Part shown: one piece after another, positions 43,068 through 52,400 of the stretch
How positions within the stretch are numbered: position 1 is the first letter of the stretch
Layout: each line of letters begins with the position of its first letter
Assembly: GCA_965262605.1 (NCBI GenBank)
Contig: CBDHFN010000003.1
Coordinates: 558,001 to 622,000 of the forward strand
Length of the DNA: 64,000 nucleotides
Direction: 5' to 3'
DNA from: CBDHFN01 sp965262605
GTDB lineage: Bacteria > Pseudomonadota > Alphaproteobacteria > JASGCL01
Notes under the pieces: generated by a model
Told to the model about the DNA's origin: nothing
The model's database searches: none
The model's input: the letters and a program-made list of their open reading frames with translations, nothing else
Made by a program: the position numbers and the translations under genes

Positions 43068-44105
43068 TTAATTATTTCTTTGTTTAAGGGCTTCGTCATA
43101 ATCGGATTTTGCCATTTCACGCACTAATTCTTCAAATGAAATTTTTGGTTGCCAATTTAAAAGTTTTTTAGCTTTCGCAGGATTACCCAGCAGTGTTTCC
43201 ACTTCGGTGGGGCGAAAATATTTTTCGCTAATTGCAACCCGTGTAATGCCTTGATTATCAACGGCGTGTTCGTTAATGCCCTCGCCTTGCCACGATAATT
43301 TCATATTTAATTCGCAAGCGACAAAATCAACAAATTCTTTTACCGAATATTGCACGCCCGTTGCGATAACAAAATCATCGCTTTGGGTATGTTGTAAAAT
43401 TAAGCGCATGGCTTCGCAATAATCCTTAGCGTGCCCCCAATCGCGCAACGCGTGAATATTGCCTAAATATAAGCAATCTTGCATATTACACTTAATGCGT
43501 GCCAAAGCGCGGGTGATTTTTCGCGTCACAAAAGTCTCGCCGCGTCTGGGCGATTCGTGATTAAATAATATGCCGTTAGATGCAAAAATATTATAGGCTT
43601 CGCGGTAATTGATGGTTAGCCAATAAGAATATAATTTCGCCACCGCATATGGCGACCTTGGGTAAAAAGGCGTGGTTTCAGATTGCGGAATTTCTTGCAC
43701 TTTGCCATAAAGCTCCGAAGTAGAGGCTTGATAATATTTGCATGATTTTTCAAATTTCAGCGTGCGAATCGCCTCTAAAATCCGCAAAGCACCCATGCCA
43801 TCAGAATTGGCGGTATATTCGGGTTCTTCAAAAGACACAGCGACATGGCTTTGTGCCGCTAAATTATATATTTCATCGGGTTCAACCTTGGCGATAATAT
43901 GGGTTAAGCTTGATGAATCCGTCATATCGCCGTGATGCAGATGAAAATCAGGGTTATTATCAAATATATGATCAATGCGTGCCGTGTTAAACAGCGAGGT
44001 GCGCCGCTTGATTCCATGGACAATATAACCCCTTGCCAGCAGATTTTCGGCTAAATACGAACCATCTTGCCCAGTAATACCTGTAATTAATGCTTTTCTT
44101 TTCAT
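43068..44105 (-). CDS. gmd: GDP-mannose 4,6-dehydratase
   Basis: This first committed enzyme of GDP-L-fucose synthesis turns GDP-mannose into GDP-4-keto-6-deoxymannose. The 345-residue SDR protein starts 'KALITGITGQDGSYLAENLL' with the NADP loop. It has 'YNLAAQSHVAVSFEEP', the catalytic 'STSELYGKV' and 'PRSPYAVAKLYSYW' with YxxxK. 'NHESPRRGETFVTRKI' is typical of Gmd. The start at 44105 gives the canonical N-terminus; the open frame upstream to 44141 overlaps the divergent manC. Only 23 bp separate the two divergent starts. Confidence 0.96.
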   Translation of the reverse strand: MKRKALITGITGQDGSYLAENLLARGYIVHGIKRRTSLFNTARIDHIFDNNPDFHLHHGDMTDSSSLTHIIAKVEPDEIYNLAAQSHVAVSFEEPEYTANSDGMGALRILEAIRTLKFEKSCKYYQASTSELYGKVQEIPQSETTPFYPRSPYAVAKLYSYWLTINYREAYNIFASNGILFNHESPRRGETFVTRKITRALARIKCNMQDCLYLGNIHALRDWGHAKDYCEAMRLILQHTQSDDFVIATGVQYSVKEFVDFVACELNMKLSWQGEGINEHAVDNQGITRVAISEKYFRPTEVETLLGNPAKAKKLLNWQPKISFEELVREMAKSDYDEALKQRNN

Positions 44106-44128
44106 AAAAATTAAGTTATAGAAGAAAT

Positions 44129-45553
44129 ATGAAAAAATCAAGCGATAATTTTATTCCGGTTTTATTATGCGGTGGCAATGGCACCAGATTATATCCGCTG
44201 TCAAGACGCGATATGCCGAAACAATTTTTGGATTTAAATAATGCCGGGTATAGTTTATTTCAGCAAACGGCTTTGCGGTTGCAATCTTGCCCGCAAATAA
44301 TGGTTGTAGGCGCGCATAATCACCGATTTATCATTGCCGAACAATTAGCCGCGATTAATATGCTGGAAAAATCCGTGATATTATTAGAACCCAGCCCCAA
44401 AGATTCTTGCGCCGCGATAATTTGTGCGGCGATTTACGCCCAAAATAATTTTCCCCAACAAAATTTAATTTTTTGCGCAACCGACCATTATATCAAGGAT
44501 AGCGCGAGTTTTATTCAAGATTGCCATTTATTAAATACTATCATTAATCAAGAATATATCGGAGTGTTTGGCATTAAGCCAAGCCATGCTGCCACCGAAT
44601 ATGGTTATATTCAGCCGTCCGAACAATTGGGCGAAAATTGCTTTGGCGTGGCAAGATTCATTGAAAAACCCGATAAAAATCGTGCGATGCAATATATTAA
44701 AGAAAATTATTATTGGAACAGCGGTAATTTTGGCATTAATCCCGATTATATTTTGGCGTTAATGGCGAAGTTTCACCCCGAATCTTTAGCATTTATGAAA
44801 GATTCCGTCAAAAATGGCGAAAAGCAGCGCGATTTTTTTTGGTTAAGCGATGATTTTTTAAAAATATCAGCAATTTCATTTGATTATGCGATTATGGAGC
44901 GCAACCCCAAAACTGCCGTTTTAGTGGTTAATTGGCAATGGAGCGATATTGGCAATTTTAATGCCCTTAGCCAATTATTACCCAAAGACAAAGATAATAA
45001 CGCGTGCCTTGGTGCTGTGCAAGTTTTTGATGCCCATGATAATCATATTCACAGCGGTAATGATTTTTTAACCATTGCGGTGGGCATTGATAATTGCCAA
45101 ATTATTATTAAAGATAGCGTGGCTTTAATTTGCCATAACGACCATTTAGATAAAATTAAAAATATCGTTGGGCTTTTAACCCAAAATAATCATCATTCCG
45201 TGCATCATCATCAACGAATTACGCGCCCTTGGGGGTATTATACCAGCTTGGATAATGGCACGCATTTTCAAGTCAAACGCTTGGCAATTAAGACGGGCGC
45301 GAAAATTTCATTGCAAAAACATTTTCACCGATCCGAACATTGGGTGGTGGTTAAGGGGGTTGCAAAAATTACGCTTAATGACAAAGAATTTTATTTAAAT
45401 GCCAATGAATCGGTTTATATTCCAAAATTAGCCATGCACCGCATTGAAAATGCCGGGCAAGATTGGCTTGAAATAATTGAAGTTCAAACCGGCGAAATCC
45501 TTGATGAATCGGATATTCAACGATTTGATGATGAATATGGCAGGATAAAATGA
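44129..45553 (+). CDS. manC: Mannose-1-phosphate guanylyltransferase / mannose-6-phosphate isomerase
   Basis: This type II enzyme makes GDP-mannose for the Gmd step. In the 474-residue protein the N-terminal pyrophosphorylase has 'CGGNGTRLYPLSR' with 'PKQFL', and 'FIEKPDKNRAMQYI' is part of the sugar site. The C-terminal cupin isomerase domain (about 365-470) has 'RPWGYYTSLD', 'KTGAKISLQKHFHRSEHWVVVKG' with metal-binding His residues, and 'IPKLAMHRIENAG'. Its start diverges from gmd, and its stop overlaps fcl by 4 bp. Confidence 0.96.
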   Translation: MKKSSDNFIPVLLCGGNGTRLYPLSRRDMPKQFLDLNNAGYSLFQQTALRLQSCPQIMVVGAHNHRFIIAEQLAAINMLEKSVILLEPSPKDSCAAIICAAIYAQNNFPQQNLIFCATDHYIKDSASFIQDCHLLNTIINQEYIGVFGIKPSHAATEYGYIQPSEQLGENCFGVARFIEKPDKNRAMQYIKENYYWNSGNFGINPDYILALMAKFHPESLAFMKDSVKNGEKQRDFFWLSDDFLKISAISFDYAIMERNPKTAVLVVNWQWSDIGNFNALSQLLPKDKDNNACLGAVQVFDAHDNHIHSGNDFLTIAVGIDNCQIIIKDSVALICHNDHLDKIKNIVGLLTQNNHHSVHHHQRITRPWGYYTSLDNGTHFQVKRLAIKTGAKISLQKHFHRSEHWVVVKGVAKITLNDKEFYLNANESVYIPKLAMHRIENAGQDWLEIIEVQTGEILDESDIQRFDDEYGRIK

Positions 45554-46485
45554 AAATATTAATTACTGGTTCAAATGGCTTCTTGGGTCGCAACTTAGTC
45601 GCGCATCATGCAGGCAAGGCGCATGAATTATTAACGCCTTCGCGGCTTGAATGCGATTTAAGCGATTATAAAGGCGTCTATGCTTATTTGGCAAAAAATA
45701 AACCCGATATGGTGATTCATGGGGCGGGTAAAGTCGGTGGTATTCAGGCGAATATGCGCGAAATGTCCAGCTTTATGGTGGTAAATTTTGATATTGGGCG
45801 CAATCTTATTGGCGCATGCGCCGAATTAGGCATTAAAAAATTAATGAATATTGGCTCTAGTTGTTGCTATCCACCGCTTGCCGCGCAACCATTTAGCGAA
45901 GATTTATTGGATAATGTCCGCGGTCCTTTGGAACCAACCAACGAAGGTTATGCCATTGCCAAGGTTGCCATGGTGCGATATTGTGAGTTTTTAGCCAAAG
46001 AAAACCCTGATTTTCACTATAAATCCATGATTCCGTGTAATTTATATGGTAAATATGATAAATTTGACGATGCTTGGTCGCATATGATTCCGGGGGTTAT
46101 TAAAAAAATTCATCATGCCAAAAAAACTAATGCGCCAAGCTTAACAATTTGGGGCGATGGCACGGCACGGCGCGAATTCATGGTTGCCGATGATTGCGCC
46201 GAAGCCATTTGGTTTGGTGTTAATAATTTTGATAAATTACCCAACATCACCAATATCGGCTTAAATCAAGATTGGTCTATTAACGAATATTACCGATTTA
46301 TTCGGCAAATTATCGGCTGGGACGGTGAAATTATCCATGACTTAACGAAACCCGTGGGTATGAAGCAAAAATTATTAAACAGCAAGAAATTATATGATAT
46401 GGGTTTTAAGCCCCAATATTCCTTGCTCCAAGGCTTACAAAAGACCTATGAATATTTTCTAACCCTTAAAGAATTTAATCAATGA
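45550..46485 (+). CDS. fcl: GDP-L-fucose synthase
   Basis: This epimerase/reductase turns the Gmd product into GDP-L-fucose. The 311-residue SDR protein has the NADP loop 'ITGSNGFLGRNL', 'HGAGKVGGIQANM', 'NIGSSCCYPPLAAQPFSED' with the catalytic Ser/Cys region, and 'YAIAKVAMVRYCEF' with YxxxK. With manC and gmd the route from mannose-6-phosphate to GDP-L-fucose is complete. Fucose may go into a capsule, an O-antigen or glycosylated proteins. Confidence 0.95.
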   Translation: MKILITGSNGFLGRNLVAHHAGKAHELLTPSRLECDLSDYKGVYAYLAKNKPDMVIHGAGKVGGIQANMREMSSFMVVNFDIGRNLIGACAELGIKKLMNIGSSCCYPPLAAQPFSEDLLDNVRGPLEPTNEGYAIAKVAMVRYCEFLAKENPDFHYKSMIPCNLYGKYDKFDDAWSHMIPGVIKKIHHAKKTNAPSLTIWGDGTARREFMVADDCAEAIWFGVNNFDKLPNITNIGLNQDWSINEYYRFIRQIIGWDGEIIHDLTKPVGMKQKLLNSKKLYDMGFKPQYSLLQGLQKTYEYFLTLKEFNQ

Positions 46486-46558
46486 TGAGGGTAAGTTTCA
46501 ATTTTTATTATTTTGACTTTTGATTGCTATTCATGTATATATTACCGATTATTAGTTA

Positions 46559-46743
46559 TAGTCAAAATACCCAAGTGATTTAAAATAAATCACTTGGTCA
46601 AATCTTGACTATAAAAGGGGGTTGTTAAGGGGGATTTTGAGCTGTTGCTTAGCACAGAGAAAAATCCCACTTAAATTTAAAATATTATATTCCGTTAGTG
46701 ATGATAATTTTTAACACTATTGGAGAATCAAGGTATAGTATAC
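46559..46743 (+). repeat. Mosaic dispersed repeat, copy 2 (shortest form)
   Basis: It starts with the nested hairpin TAGTCAAAAT plus CCAAGTGATTTA/TAAATCACTTGG (46571-46597). It goes on with AAGGGGGTTGTTAAGGGGGA, GAGCTGTTGC, TTAGCACAGAG, CGTTAGTGATGATAATTTTTAA and GGAGAATCA. It lacks the three-hairpin insert of the 6.5-kb copy. It lies in the 46486-46875 gap between fcl and the deacetylase-like gene; the rest of that gap shows only a ribosome site (AAAGGGG) before 46876. Confidence 0.75.
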
Positions 46744-46875
46744 GAAAAGAAATGTCATTTATTGATTGTAAAAATGTTAATTTAACCACGCATTGTTATT
46801 TAGCTTGTGATGCGTGGGGTTGTTTAGTTGCGCCTTTGAAATGGGTTAATTTTGCCTTTGTTAAAGGGGTTATTC

Positions 46876-48384
46876 ATGACTGATTTGTTTGATATGGGCA
46901 GACCAGATGGTCCTGATTTACCGCGCCCTAAAAAGCTTGGACAAAAAAAATTAACCTTGATGGAAAAAATTAAACAATTATTCGCCAAAAAAAAACCAGC
47001 CGATACACCAGTCCTTGAAAATCCTAGCATGGGTGGGTTTATGCCGCCACCACCACCGCCAAATGCTAAAATGCAACCGATTAATAAAAAAGATAAACAA
47101 TCTTTTTGGCGCAAATTTTTTCCCAGCAAGAAACCTAAGCTAGATGGTTTAGACGCTTTACGGGCAAAAACAAATTTTGGCAATGATGCTAAATTTGAGC
47201 AAAATAAAACCGCGAATCTAGGCAAAGATATTTTAAGCAAGCAAGGCGATAAAGAAGGCGAAAAATCAAAAAAACCGCCAAAAAATAAATTATATAATTC
47301 ATTGGGCAACAAAGAAAAAATTCAAACGCATGATTTTTCATCCGTGTTAATGGCATGGATGATTATATTGGCATTAAGTCCAGTTGCTTATTTAGCGGGC
47401 ACTATCATTGAGGGGTATTTAGCACCGAAACCCGCGCCGATTTCCATGGAATTTATATTTAATAAAGCTGAAATTGATGCGGCTTTTGAAGCAAAAAATA
47501 ACGCAGTCGTTGAAGATCCCGATATGGATAAACGCGATTATTTTATTCCATTATCCGAAAATCATGCTTCACCAGAAGTTGGGATTAAAATGCTAAAACC
47601 CGAAGAATTTGAAAAAATCTATCAAGAAATTAATGTTAAAGATTTTACCGCCACTGATAAGAAAATTTGGCAATCCAAGGGTAGGGCAACGAATATTGAT
47701 TTAACCAAACCGAAAATTATCATTATTATTACGCCTTTGGGATTAAACCCAGATATTGACACTAAATTTTTAACCCTTGACTTCCCCATTACTCTTGGGT
47801 TTTTACCCTATATCACCGAGGATTTAAAAGGGCAAATTCGTAAATCATTGTTTGAATTTCATCATGAATATTTATTGGCAATGCCGATGCAAACCAAAAA
47901 TTCCAAGGTAGAATCAGGTCCAATGCAATTAAATCTTGAAGATAATAATGAAAATTTAGGCAAGAAAATAATTTGGGCGCGTAGCCAATTACCCGAAGCA
48001 TTTGGTGTCATTAACATGATGGGCAGTGGCTTTATGGCGAATCGTGAAAAATCTAAAACTGCTTTGGAATATTTTCGTGATATGGGGTTTTATGTGATTG
48101 AATCGGCGGAAACCCTGACGAATAATTACAAGGGGCTCAATAAAGAATTAAAAATTGACATGTTGCCAAGCGATGTTTTCATTGATAATGAATTAGACGG
48201 GCGTAAAATTCGCAACCAGCTTGATGTTGCCGTGTCCATTGCCAATGACAAAGGCTATGCCGTGGTAATCGCCAGACCCACGCAAGAAACTTATCAAGTA
48301 TTATCCTATTGGCTTAAATTTGCCAAAACTAAGGGCATTGAATTAATTACCCCGTCAAACTTCCTAAAAAGCCTAGGCAATTAA
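46876..48384 (+). CDS. Divergent polysaccharide deacetylase (DUF610/YibQ-like)
   Basis: The 502-residue protein has a long, charged, Pro/Lys-rich cytoplasmic N-terminus including a 'GFMPPPPPPNAK' run. One membrane helix follows at about residues 155-180 ('VLMAWMIILALSPVAYLAG'). The C-terminal periplasmic domain begins near residue 275 ('KPKIIIIITPLGLN...FPITLGFLPYI'). It continues with 'LLAMPMQ', 'VINMMGSGFM' and 'VIARPTQETYQVLSYWL', as in the divergent deacetylase family. The start at 46876 follows AAAGGGG; an upstream in-frame TTG at 46852 has no such site. It is the first gene of a tight run reaching 52.4 kb. Substrate is unknown. Confidence 0.75.
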   Translation: MTDLFDMGRPDGPDLPRPKKLGQKKLTLMEKIKQLFAKKKPADTPVLENPSMGGFMPPPPPPNAKMQPINKKDKQSFWRKFFPSKKPKLDGLDALRAKTNFGNDAKFEQNKTANLGKDILSKQGDKEGEKSKKPPKNKLYNSLGNKEKIQTHDFSSVLMAWMIILALSPVAYLAGTIIEGYLAPKPAPISMEFIFNKAEIDAAFEAKNNAVVEDPDMDKRDYFIPLSENHASPEVGIKMLKPEEFEKIYQEINVKDFTATDKKIWQSKGRATNIDLTKPKIIIIITPLGLNPDIDTKFLTLDFPITLGFLPYITEDLKGQIRKSLFEFHHEYLLAMPMQTKNSKVESGPMQLNLEDNNENLGKKIIWARSQLPEAFGVINMMGSGFMANREKSKTALEYFRDMGFYVIESAETLTNNYKGLNKELKIDMLPSDVFIDNELDGRKIRNQLDVAVSIANDKGYAVVIARPTQETYQVLSYWLKFAKTKGIELITPSNFLKSLGN

Positions 48385-49182
48385 ATGAATGCCTTGCAAA
48401 TAATATCCCAAGCCGTGCAATTTTTATCAAAAAATTCTCAATTATTTTTGGCAATTTCATGGATTCCTTTGGCAGTATCTTCAATTTTATTTAGCATTGT
48501 TGAATCATTTGCCAGCGGGCAATTTTTGGTGTTTAGTTTATTTATCGCTTTATGTATTAACATGTTTTTATATATTGGTTTTGCGGTTATTTGGCATAAA
48601 ATTGTATTTTATGGGACAAAAACAATTTATTCCCGCGCTTACAAAGAAATTTTCGCGTGGCATCACCAGCATTTTAAATATTTATTGGCAATTATTATTT
48701 TGTCGTTAATCGGTGTTTTTTTGCTGCAAATGGCGTTAAATATTTTAGTTGTCGCCGATGGTTTTGTCGCAAGTATTTTGCAAAATATCACCAAAGAAAC
48801 CGAAATTTTCATGCCTAAATGGCAAGAATTTGCCGTTATACCCTTAATTTTGGCGTTGATTTTCCCCATGGCGCGAATCGCTTTATTGCCTGCTTGGGTG
48901 GCGATAGAAGAAAAATTATCTTTGGGCGATTTATTTAGGCTTACGCAACCATATCAGGGTTTAATTTTTCGGCTATGTTTATTCTTAATTGTGATTTATA
49001 GCGGTATTTTTATGGCGCAATTTAGTATTTCTTATGTGTTTAACAATTATATCCCCGAATCTATCACCATTAATTTTTTATCAAATTTCATCGTGCAATT
49101 TATCAGTTATCTTGCCAATGGTTTAATTATCACGGCGCAAACCATTGCATATCGGCATTTTAAGCATCATGGCAAAAACTAA
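48385..49182 (+). CDS. Hypothetical polytopic membrane protein
   Basis: The 265-residue protein has about six hydrophobic helices and starts on the base after the deacetylase stop. Segments such as 'FLVFSLFIALCINMFLYIGFAVIW' and 'YLLAIIILSLIGVFLLQMAL' look like a helical membrane domain. It has no transport or enzyme signature I recognise. Tight packing with the deacetylase and the glycosyltransferase suggests an envelope-glycan role. Confidence 0.7.
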   Translation: MNALQIISQAVQFLSKNSQLFLAISWIPLAVSSILFSIVESFASGQFLVFSLFIALCINMFLYIGFAVIWHKIVFYGTKTIYSRAYKEIFAWHHQHFKYLLAIIILSLIGVFLLQMALNILVVADGFVASILQNITKETEIFMPKWQEFAVIPLILALIFPMARIALLPAWVAIEEKLSLGDLFRLTQPYQGLIFRLCLFLIVIYSGIFMAQFSISYVFNNYIPESITINFLSNFIVQFISYLANGLIITAQTIAYRHFKHHGKN

Positions 49183-50212
49183 AATTATCTGCGCCATGGC
49201 GGGCGGTGAAATGGGCGGAGCCGAACAATTTTTTGAACGACTTGTCGTTGCTTTAAGCCCGCATTATCAGCTAATCATTGCCCTTAAACCCAATCAGCCC
49301 AAGCGAATTGCAAGATTAAGAAATTTAGGCATGACGATTTATGAAATTAATTTTGGGGGATTTTTTGATTTTCAAACGAAAAGCCAATTAACAACAATAA
49401 TAACCCAAGAACAACCACAATTAATCCTAAGCTTTATGAATCGGGCGACTAAATTTTGCGCTGCGGTGGCAAAAAAATTTAATATACCCGTAATTGGCAG
49501 GTTGGGCGGATATTATGATATGAAATATTACCAAGATTGCCAAGCCTTAATCGGCAATACAAGGGGCATTGTTGCTTATTTGCAAACCAAATTCCCGCGC
49601 GAAAAAACCCATTATATCAGCAATTTTATTGCTGAAACTACGGGCACAAGCCAAGCAGATTTGCGCCAAAATTACGCCGATAATTCTGTTATTCTTGGCA
49701 GTATGGGCAGGTTTCATGCGAATAAAGCCTTTGACATTTTATTAAAAACCATGCAAATATTACCCCATAATTTTCATTTATTATTGGCGGGCGATGGCGA
49801 ATTAAAACCGCAATATCAAGAATTTATCAAAAATCATGATTTAGAAAATCGCGTGCATCTTTTGGGTTGGCGTAATGATATTCAAAATATTCTTGCGTCT
49901 TGCGATATTTATGTGTCATCGGCGCGTATTGAACCGCTTGGCAATACAATTCTTGAGGCTTGGTTTCAAAAAATCCCCATTGTCGCTTGCGCCGCAGATG
50001 GACCCAAGGAATTAATTACCGATGGACAAAATGGAATTTTAGCAAAAATTGACGATGCCGATGATTTGGCAAAAAAAATATTGCAATGCGCCGAAAATCA
50101 AGAATATCAGGCAAAATTAACGCAAAATGGCTATAAAAATTATCAAGAAAATTTTAGCCAGCACGCAATTATCAACCAATATCGCGGGTTAATAGATTCA
50201 TGTGTGGCATAG
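49169..50212 (+). CDS. Glycosyltransferase family 4 protein
   Basis: The 347-residue GT-B enzyme begins 'KIICAMAGGEMGGAEQFFERLV', the usual acceptor-side loop. It has 'VILGSMGRFHANKAFDILLKTM', 'LLLAGDGELKPQYQEFI' and 'RIEPLGNTILEAW', matching the donor-binding EPxGxxxxEA motif. It overlaps the membrane gene upstream by 14 bp and the amidotransferase downstream by 13 bp. The start at 49169 was chosen because the extra residues from 49145 do not fit the family. Donor sugar is unknown; GDP-fucose or another locally made sugar is possible. Confidence 0.87.
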   Translation: MAKTKIICAMAGGEMGGAEQFFERLVVALSPHYQLIIALKPNQPKRIARLRNLGMTIYEINFGGFFDFQTKSQLTTIITQEQPQLILSFMNRATKFCAAVAKKFNIPVIGRLGGYYDMKYYQDCQALIGNTRGIVAYLQTKFPREKTHYISNFIAETTGTSQADLRQNYADNSVILGSMGRFHANKAFDILLKTMQILPHNFHLLLAGDGELKPQYQEFIKNHDLENRVHLLGWRNDIQNILASCDIYVSSARIEPLGNTILEAWFQKIPIVACAADGPKELITDGQNGILAKIDDADDLAKKILQCAENQEYQAKLTQNGYKNYQENFSQHAIINQYRGLIDSCVA

Positions 50213-51810
50213 CGGGAATTTTTAATTGGCAAAATCGCCAAGAATATACAAATTTTTTGCCGTATAAAGTCGGATTGCATCGTGGAATTGCGGTGCGCGG
50301 ACCCGATGGCTTTGGCGAATTTAGTAATCACGAGGTTTATTTATGCCATACAAGATTAGCTATCATTGATTTAGTTAGCGGGGCGCAACCCCTTTATGGT
50401 CAGCACGGCGAAGTATTAATTGCCAATGGCGAAATTTATAATTACCCCGAATTAAAATCGCAATTTGCCGAATATTCCTATACAACCCATTCTGATTGCG
50501 AAGTTTTAATCCCTTTATGGCATAAATATGGCTGTGATATGCTGCAATATATCCGCGGCATGATAAGTTTTGCCCTTTATATTCCGAATCAAGGCTTGAT
50601 TTTGGGGCGCGATGCGATGGGCATAAAGCCGCTTTATTATCATTGCCATCAGGGGCAAATTGCCTTTGCATCAACCGCCGATTCCTTGATTTATAGCGGA
50701 TTTGCGCCCAAAGAAATAGATGACGATAAAATTGCCGAATGGCTTGAATATCAATATATTGCGGGGCATGAAACAATATGGCGGGGCATTCATAAATTGC
50801 CCCGTGGCACGATTCGCCATTATGATATTAATGGCAATTGCCACGAAAAAACCCATGATATTTTAGGTAAAAAAAATCATGGTGGCGATTTTCATCAACT
50901 TTGGCACCAAAGCCTGACAAGGCATATTCGCGCCGATGTAAATTGGGGGTTGTTTTTATCGGGTGGTTTGGATTCTTCGGTAATTTTAGCGGGATTGCAT
51001 GAAATCGGCGTCAAGCCTGAATTTTGCTTGACCACTGATTTTCAAGGCGGCAATCACGAATCACAAATTGCCAAAAAATTATGCCAAAAATTCGCCATTA
51101 AGCACGAAACCATTCAATTTGGCAATCAAGAATTTGATGAATTTTTTGAGTTGATTCCGAAAATTTTTGACGACCCGATTGGCGATTATGCGGTATTACC
51201 CACGCTTAATATGGCAAGATTGGCGCAAAAACATGTTAAAGTGATTTTATCGGGCGAGGGTGGCGATGAAGTTTTTGGTGGTTATGGCAGGTATCGCACA
51301 TCCGCCATAAAAGACTGGTGGCGCAAACTTAAAAACCCCAAACCTGCCCAAAATTTTGATTTTTTATCGCCCAGCACCAGCAAAATTATGCAAAAACAAG
51401 CCATTGATTTCGGCGGATATTTACCTGATAATTTATTATTAAAACTAGACCGAAGCCTTATGCAATATGGGATTGAGGGGCGCGTGCCATTTTGTGATGA
51501 TGATTTAGCCAATTTTGGATATTATAGCGATGATAACGCCAAGATTCGTGGGCATTTAGGTAAAATTATCCTGCGCGATTACGCCAAGGGATTTATGGAT
51601 ACAACCCAAGCCAAGCAAGGCTTTACCGTGCCCATATATTTATGGTTGCAACCATGGTTTTTGCAATATATTCATGAAATTACTGATCATTCCATGCTTG
51701 CGCCGCATTGCGCCCGTTTAGGAATAACCAAACAAACCATTATTAATGCCAAAAACGCGCCGTTAATATACCGAATTATCCTGTTGCACCGATTTATTAT
51801 TATTCATTAA
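50200..51810 (+). CDS. Asparagine synthase-like glutamine amidotransferase
   Basis: The N-terminal glutaminase domain starts 'MCGIAGIFNWQ' with Cys2 as nucleophile, then 'RGPDGFGEF', 'LCHTRLAIIDL' and 'ANGEIYNYPEL'. The synthetase half has the ATP-pyrophosphatase loop 'LSGGLDSSVILAGLHE' and 'ILSGEGGDEVFGGYGRYR'. Both active sites look intact. The length of 536 residues is shorter than classical AsnB, mainly at the C-terminus. In glycan clusters such enzymes often amidate uronic acids rather than make asparagine. Its place between a GT4 and membrane genes favours that role, but AsnB activity is not excluded. Confidence 0.85.
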   Translation: MCGIAGIFNWQNRQEYTNFLPYKVGLHRGIAVRGPDGFGEFSNHEVYLCHTRLAIIDLVSGAQPLYGQHGEVLIANGEIYNYPELKSQFAEYSYTTHSDCEVLIPLWHKYGCDMLQYIRGMISFALYIPNQGLILGRDAMGIKPLYYHCHQGQIAFASTADSLIYSGFAPKEIDDDKIAEWLEYQYIAGHETIWRGIHKLPRGTIRHYDINGNCHEKTHDILGKKNHGGDFHQLWHQSLTRHIRADVNWGLFLSGGLDSSVILAGLHEIGVKPEFCLTTDFQGGNHESQIAKKLCQKFAIKHETIQFGNQEFDEFFELIPKIFDDPIGDYAVLPTLNMARLAQKHVKVILSGEGGDEVFGGYGRYRTSAIKDWWRKLKNPKPAQNFDFLSPSTSKIMQKQAIDFGGYLPDNLLLKLDRSLMQYGIEGRVPFCDDDLANFGYYSDDNAKIRGHLGKIILRDYAKGFMDTTQAKQGFTVPIYLWLQPWFLQYIHEITDHSMLAPHCARLGITKQTIINAKNAPLIYRIILLHRFIIIH

Positions 51811-51812
51811 CC

Positions 51813-52400
51813 ATGCGGCAGATTCAAATTAAATACCCAAGAATTAAGGAAAAATTGGGAATTTGGCGATGCTTAATGGCGAATGCGCGCTGGTTTTTTA
51901 TCATGCCAATTTTTTTGATTTTATGGGCTTTTGCTTGTTTATTTGGCGTATTTATTTTATTATTTTATGCGCCGAATTTGCCGTTTTTTTGGGTTGTATT
52001 GGCTGGTTTATCGGCGATTTTAATAGGTATTTTCGTGATATTGCGAAAAATTTGCCAAGATTTTAGCAATTATCGGCAAAAAATATTCAGGGATATTGTG
52101 CTTCGCGCCGACAAAGGTTATGAACATGCGCAATATTTATTGGCTGCGGCATTTGAATTGGGCATTTGCGTGCCGAAAAATCCCCAAAAAGCTTTATTTT
52201 GGTATCAAAAAAGCGCGGGCAAAAATGGCTATGGCAATCCCTTAGCAATGCAGGCTTTGGGGCTTGCTTATCATCATGGCAAATATATTCGCCAAAATCC
52301 TTTATTGGCGTATCAATATTTATTATGGGCATCTGATTGCGGAATTTGTGATTATCCTGAAATTTTTAAAAAATACGAAAAATTAGCTTCGCCCAAATAA
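51813..52400 (+). CDS. Membrane protein with Sel1-like repeats
   Basis: The 195-residue protein has two hydrophobic helices (about 27-50 and 55-76). A cytoplasmic or periplasmic helical part follows with about two Sel1-type repeats: 'ADKGYEHAQYLLAAAFELGICVPKNPQKALFWYQKSA' and 'NPLAMQALGLAYHHGKYIRQNPLLAYQYLLWA'. Sel1 repeats mediate protein contacts. It closes the glycan-type operon two bases after the amidotransferase stop. The last 18 bp overlap convergent mutL. Confidence 0.75.
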   Translation: MRQIQIKYPRIKEKLGIWRCLMANARWFFIMPIFLILWAFACLFGVFILLFYAPNLPFFWVVLAGLSAILIGIFVILRKICQDFSNYRQKIFRDIVLRADKGYEHAQYLLAAAFELGICVPKNPQKALFWYQKSAGKNGYGNPLAMQALGLAYHHGKYIRQNPLLAYQYLLWASDCGICDYPEIFKKYEKLASPK

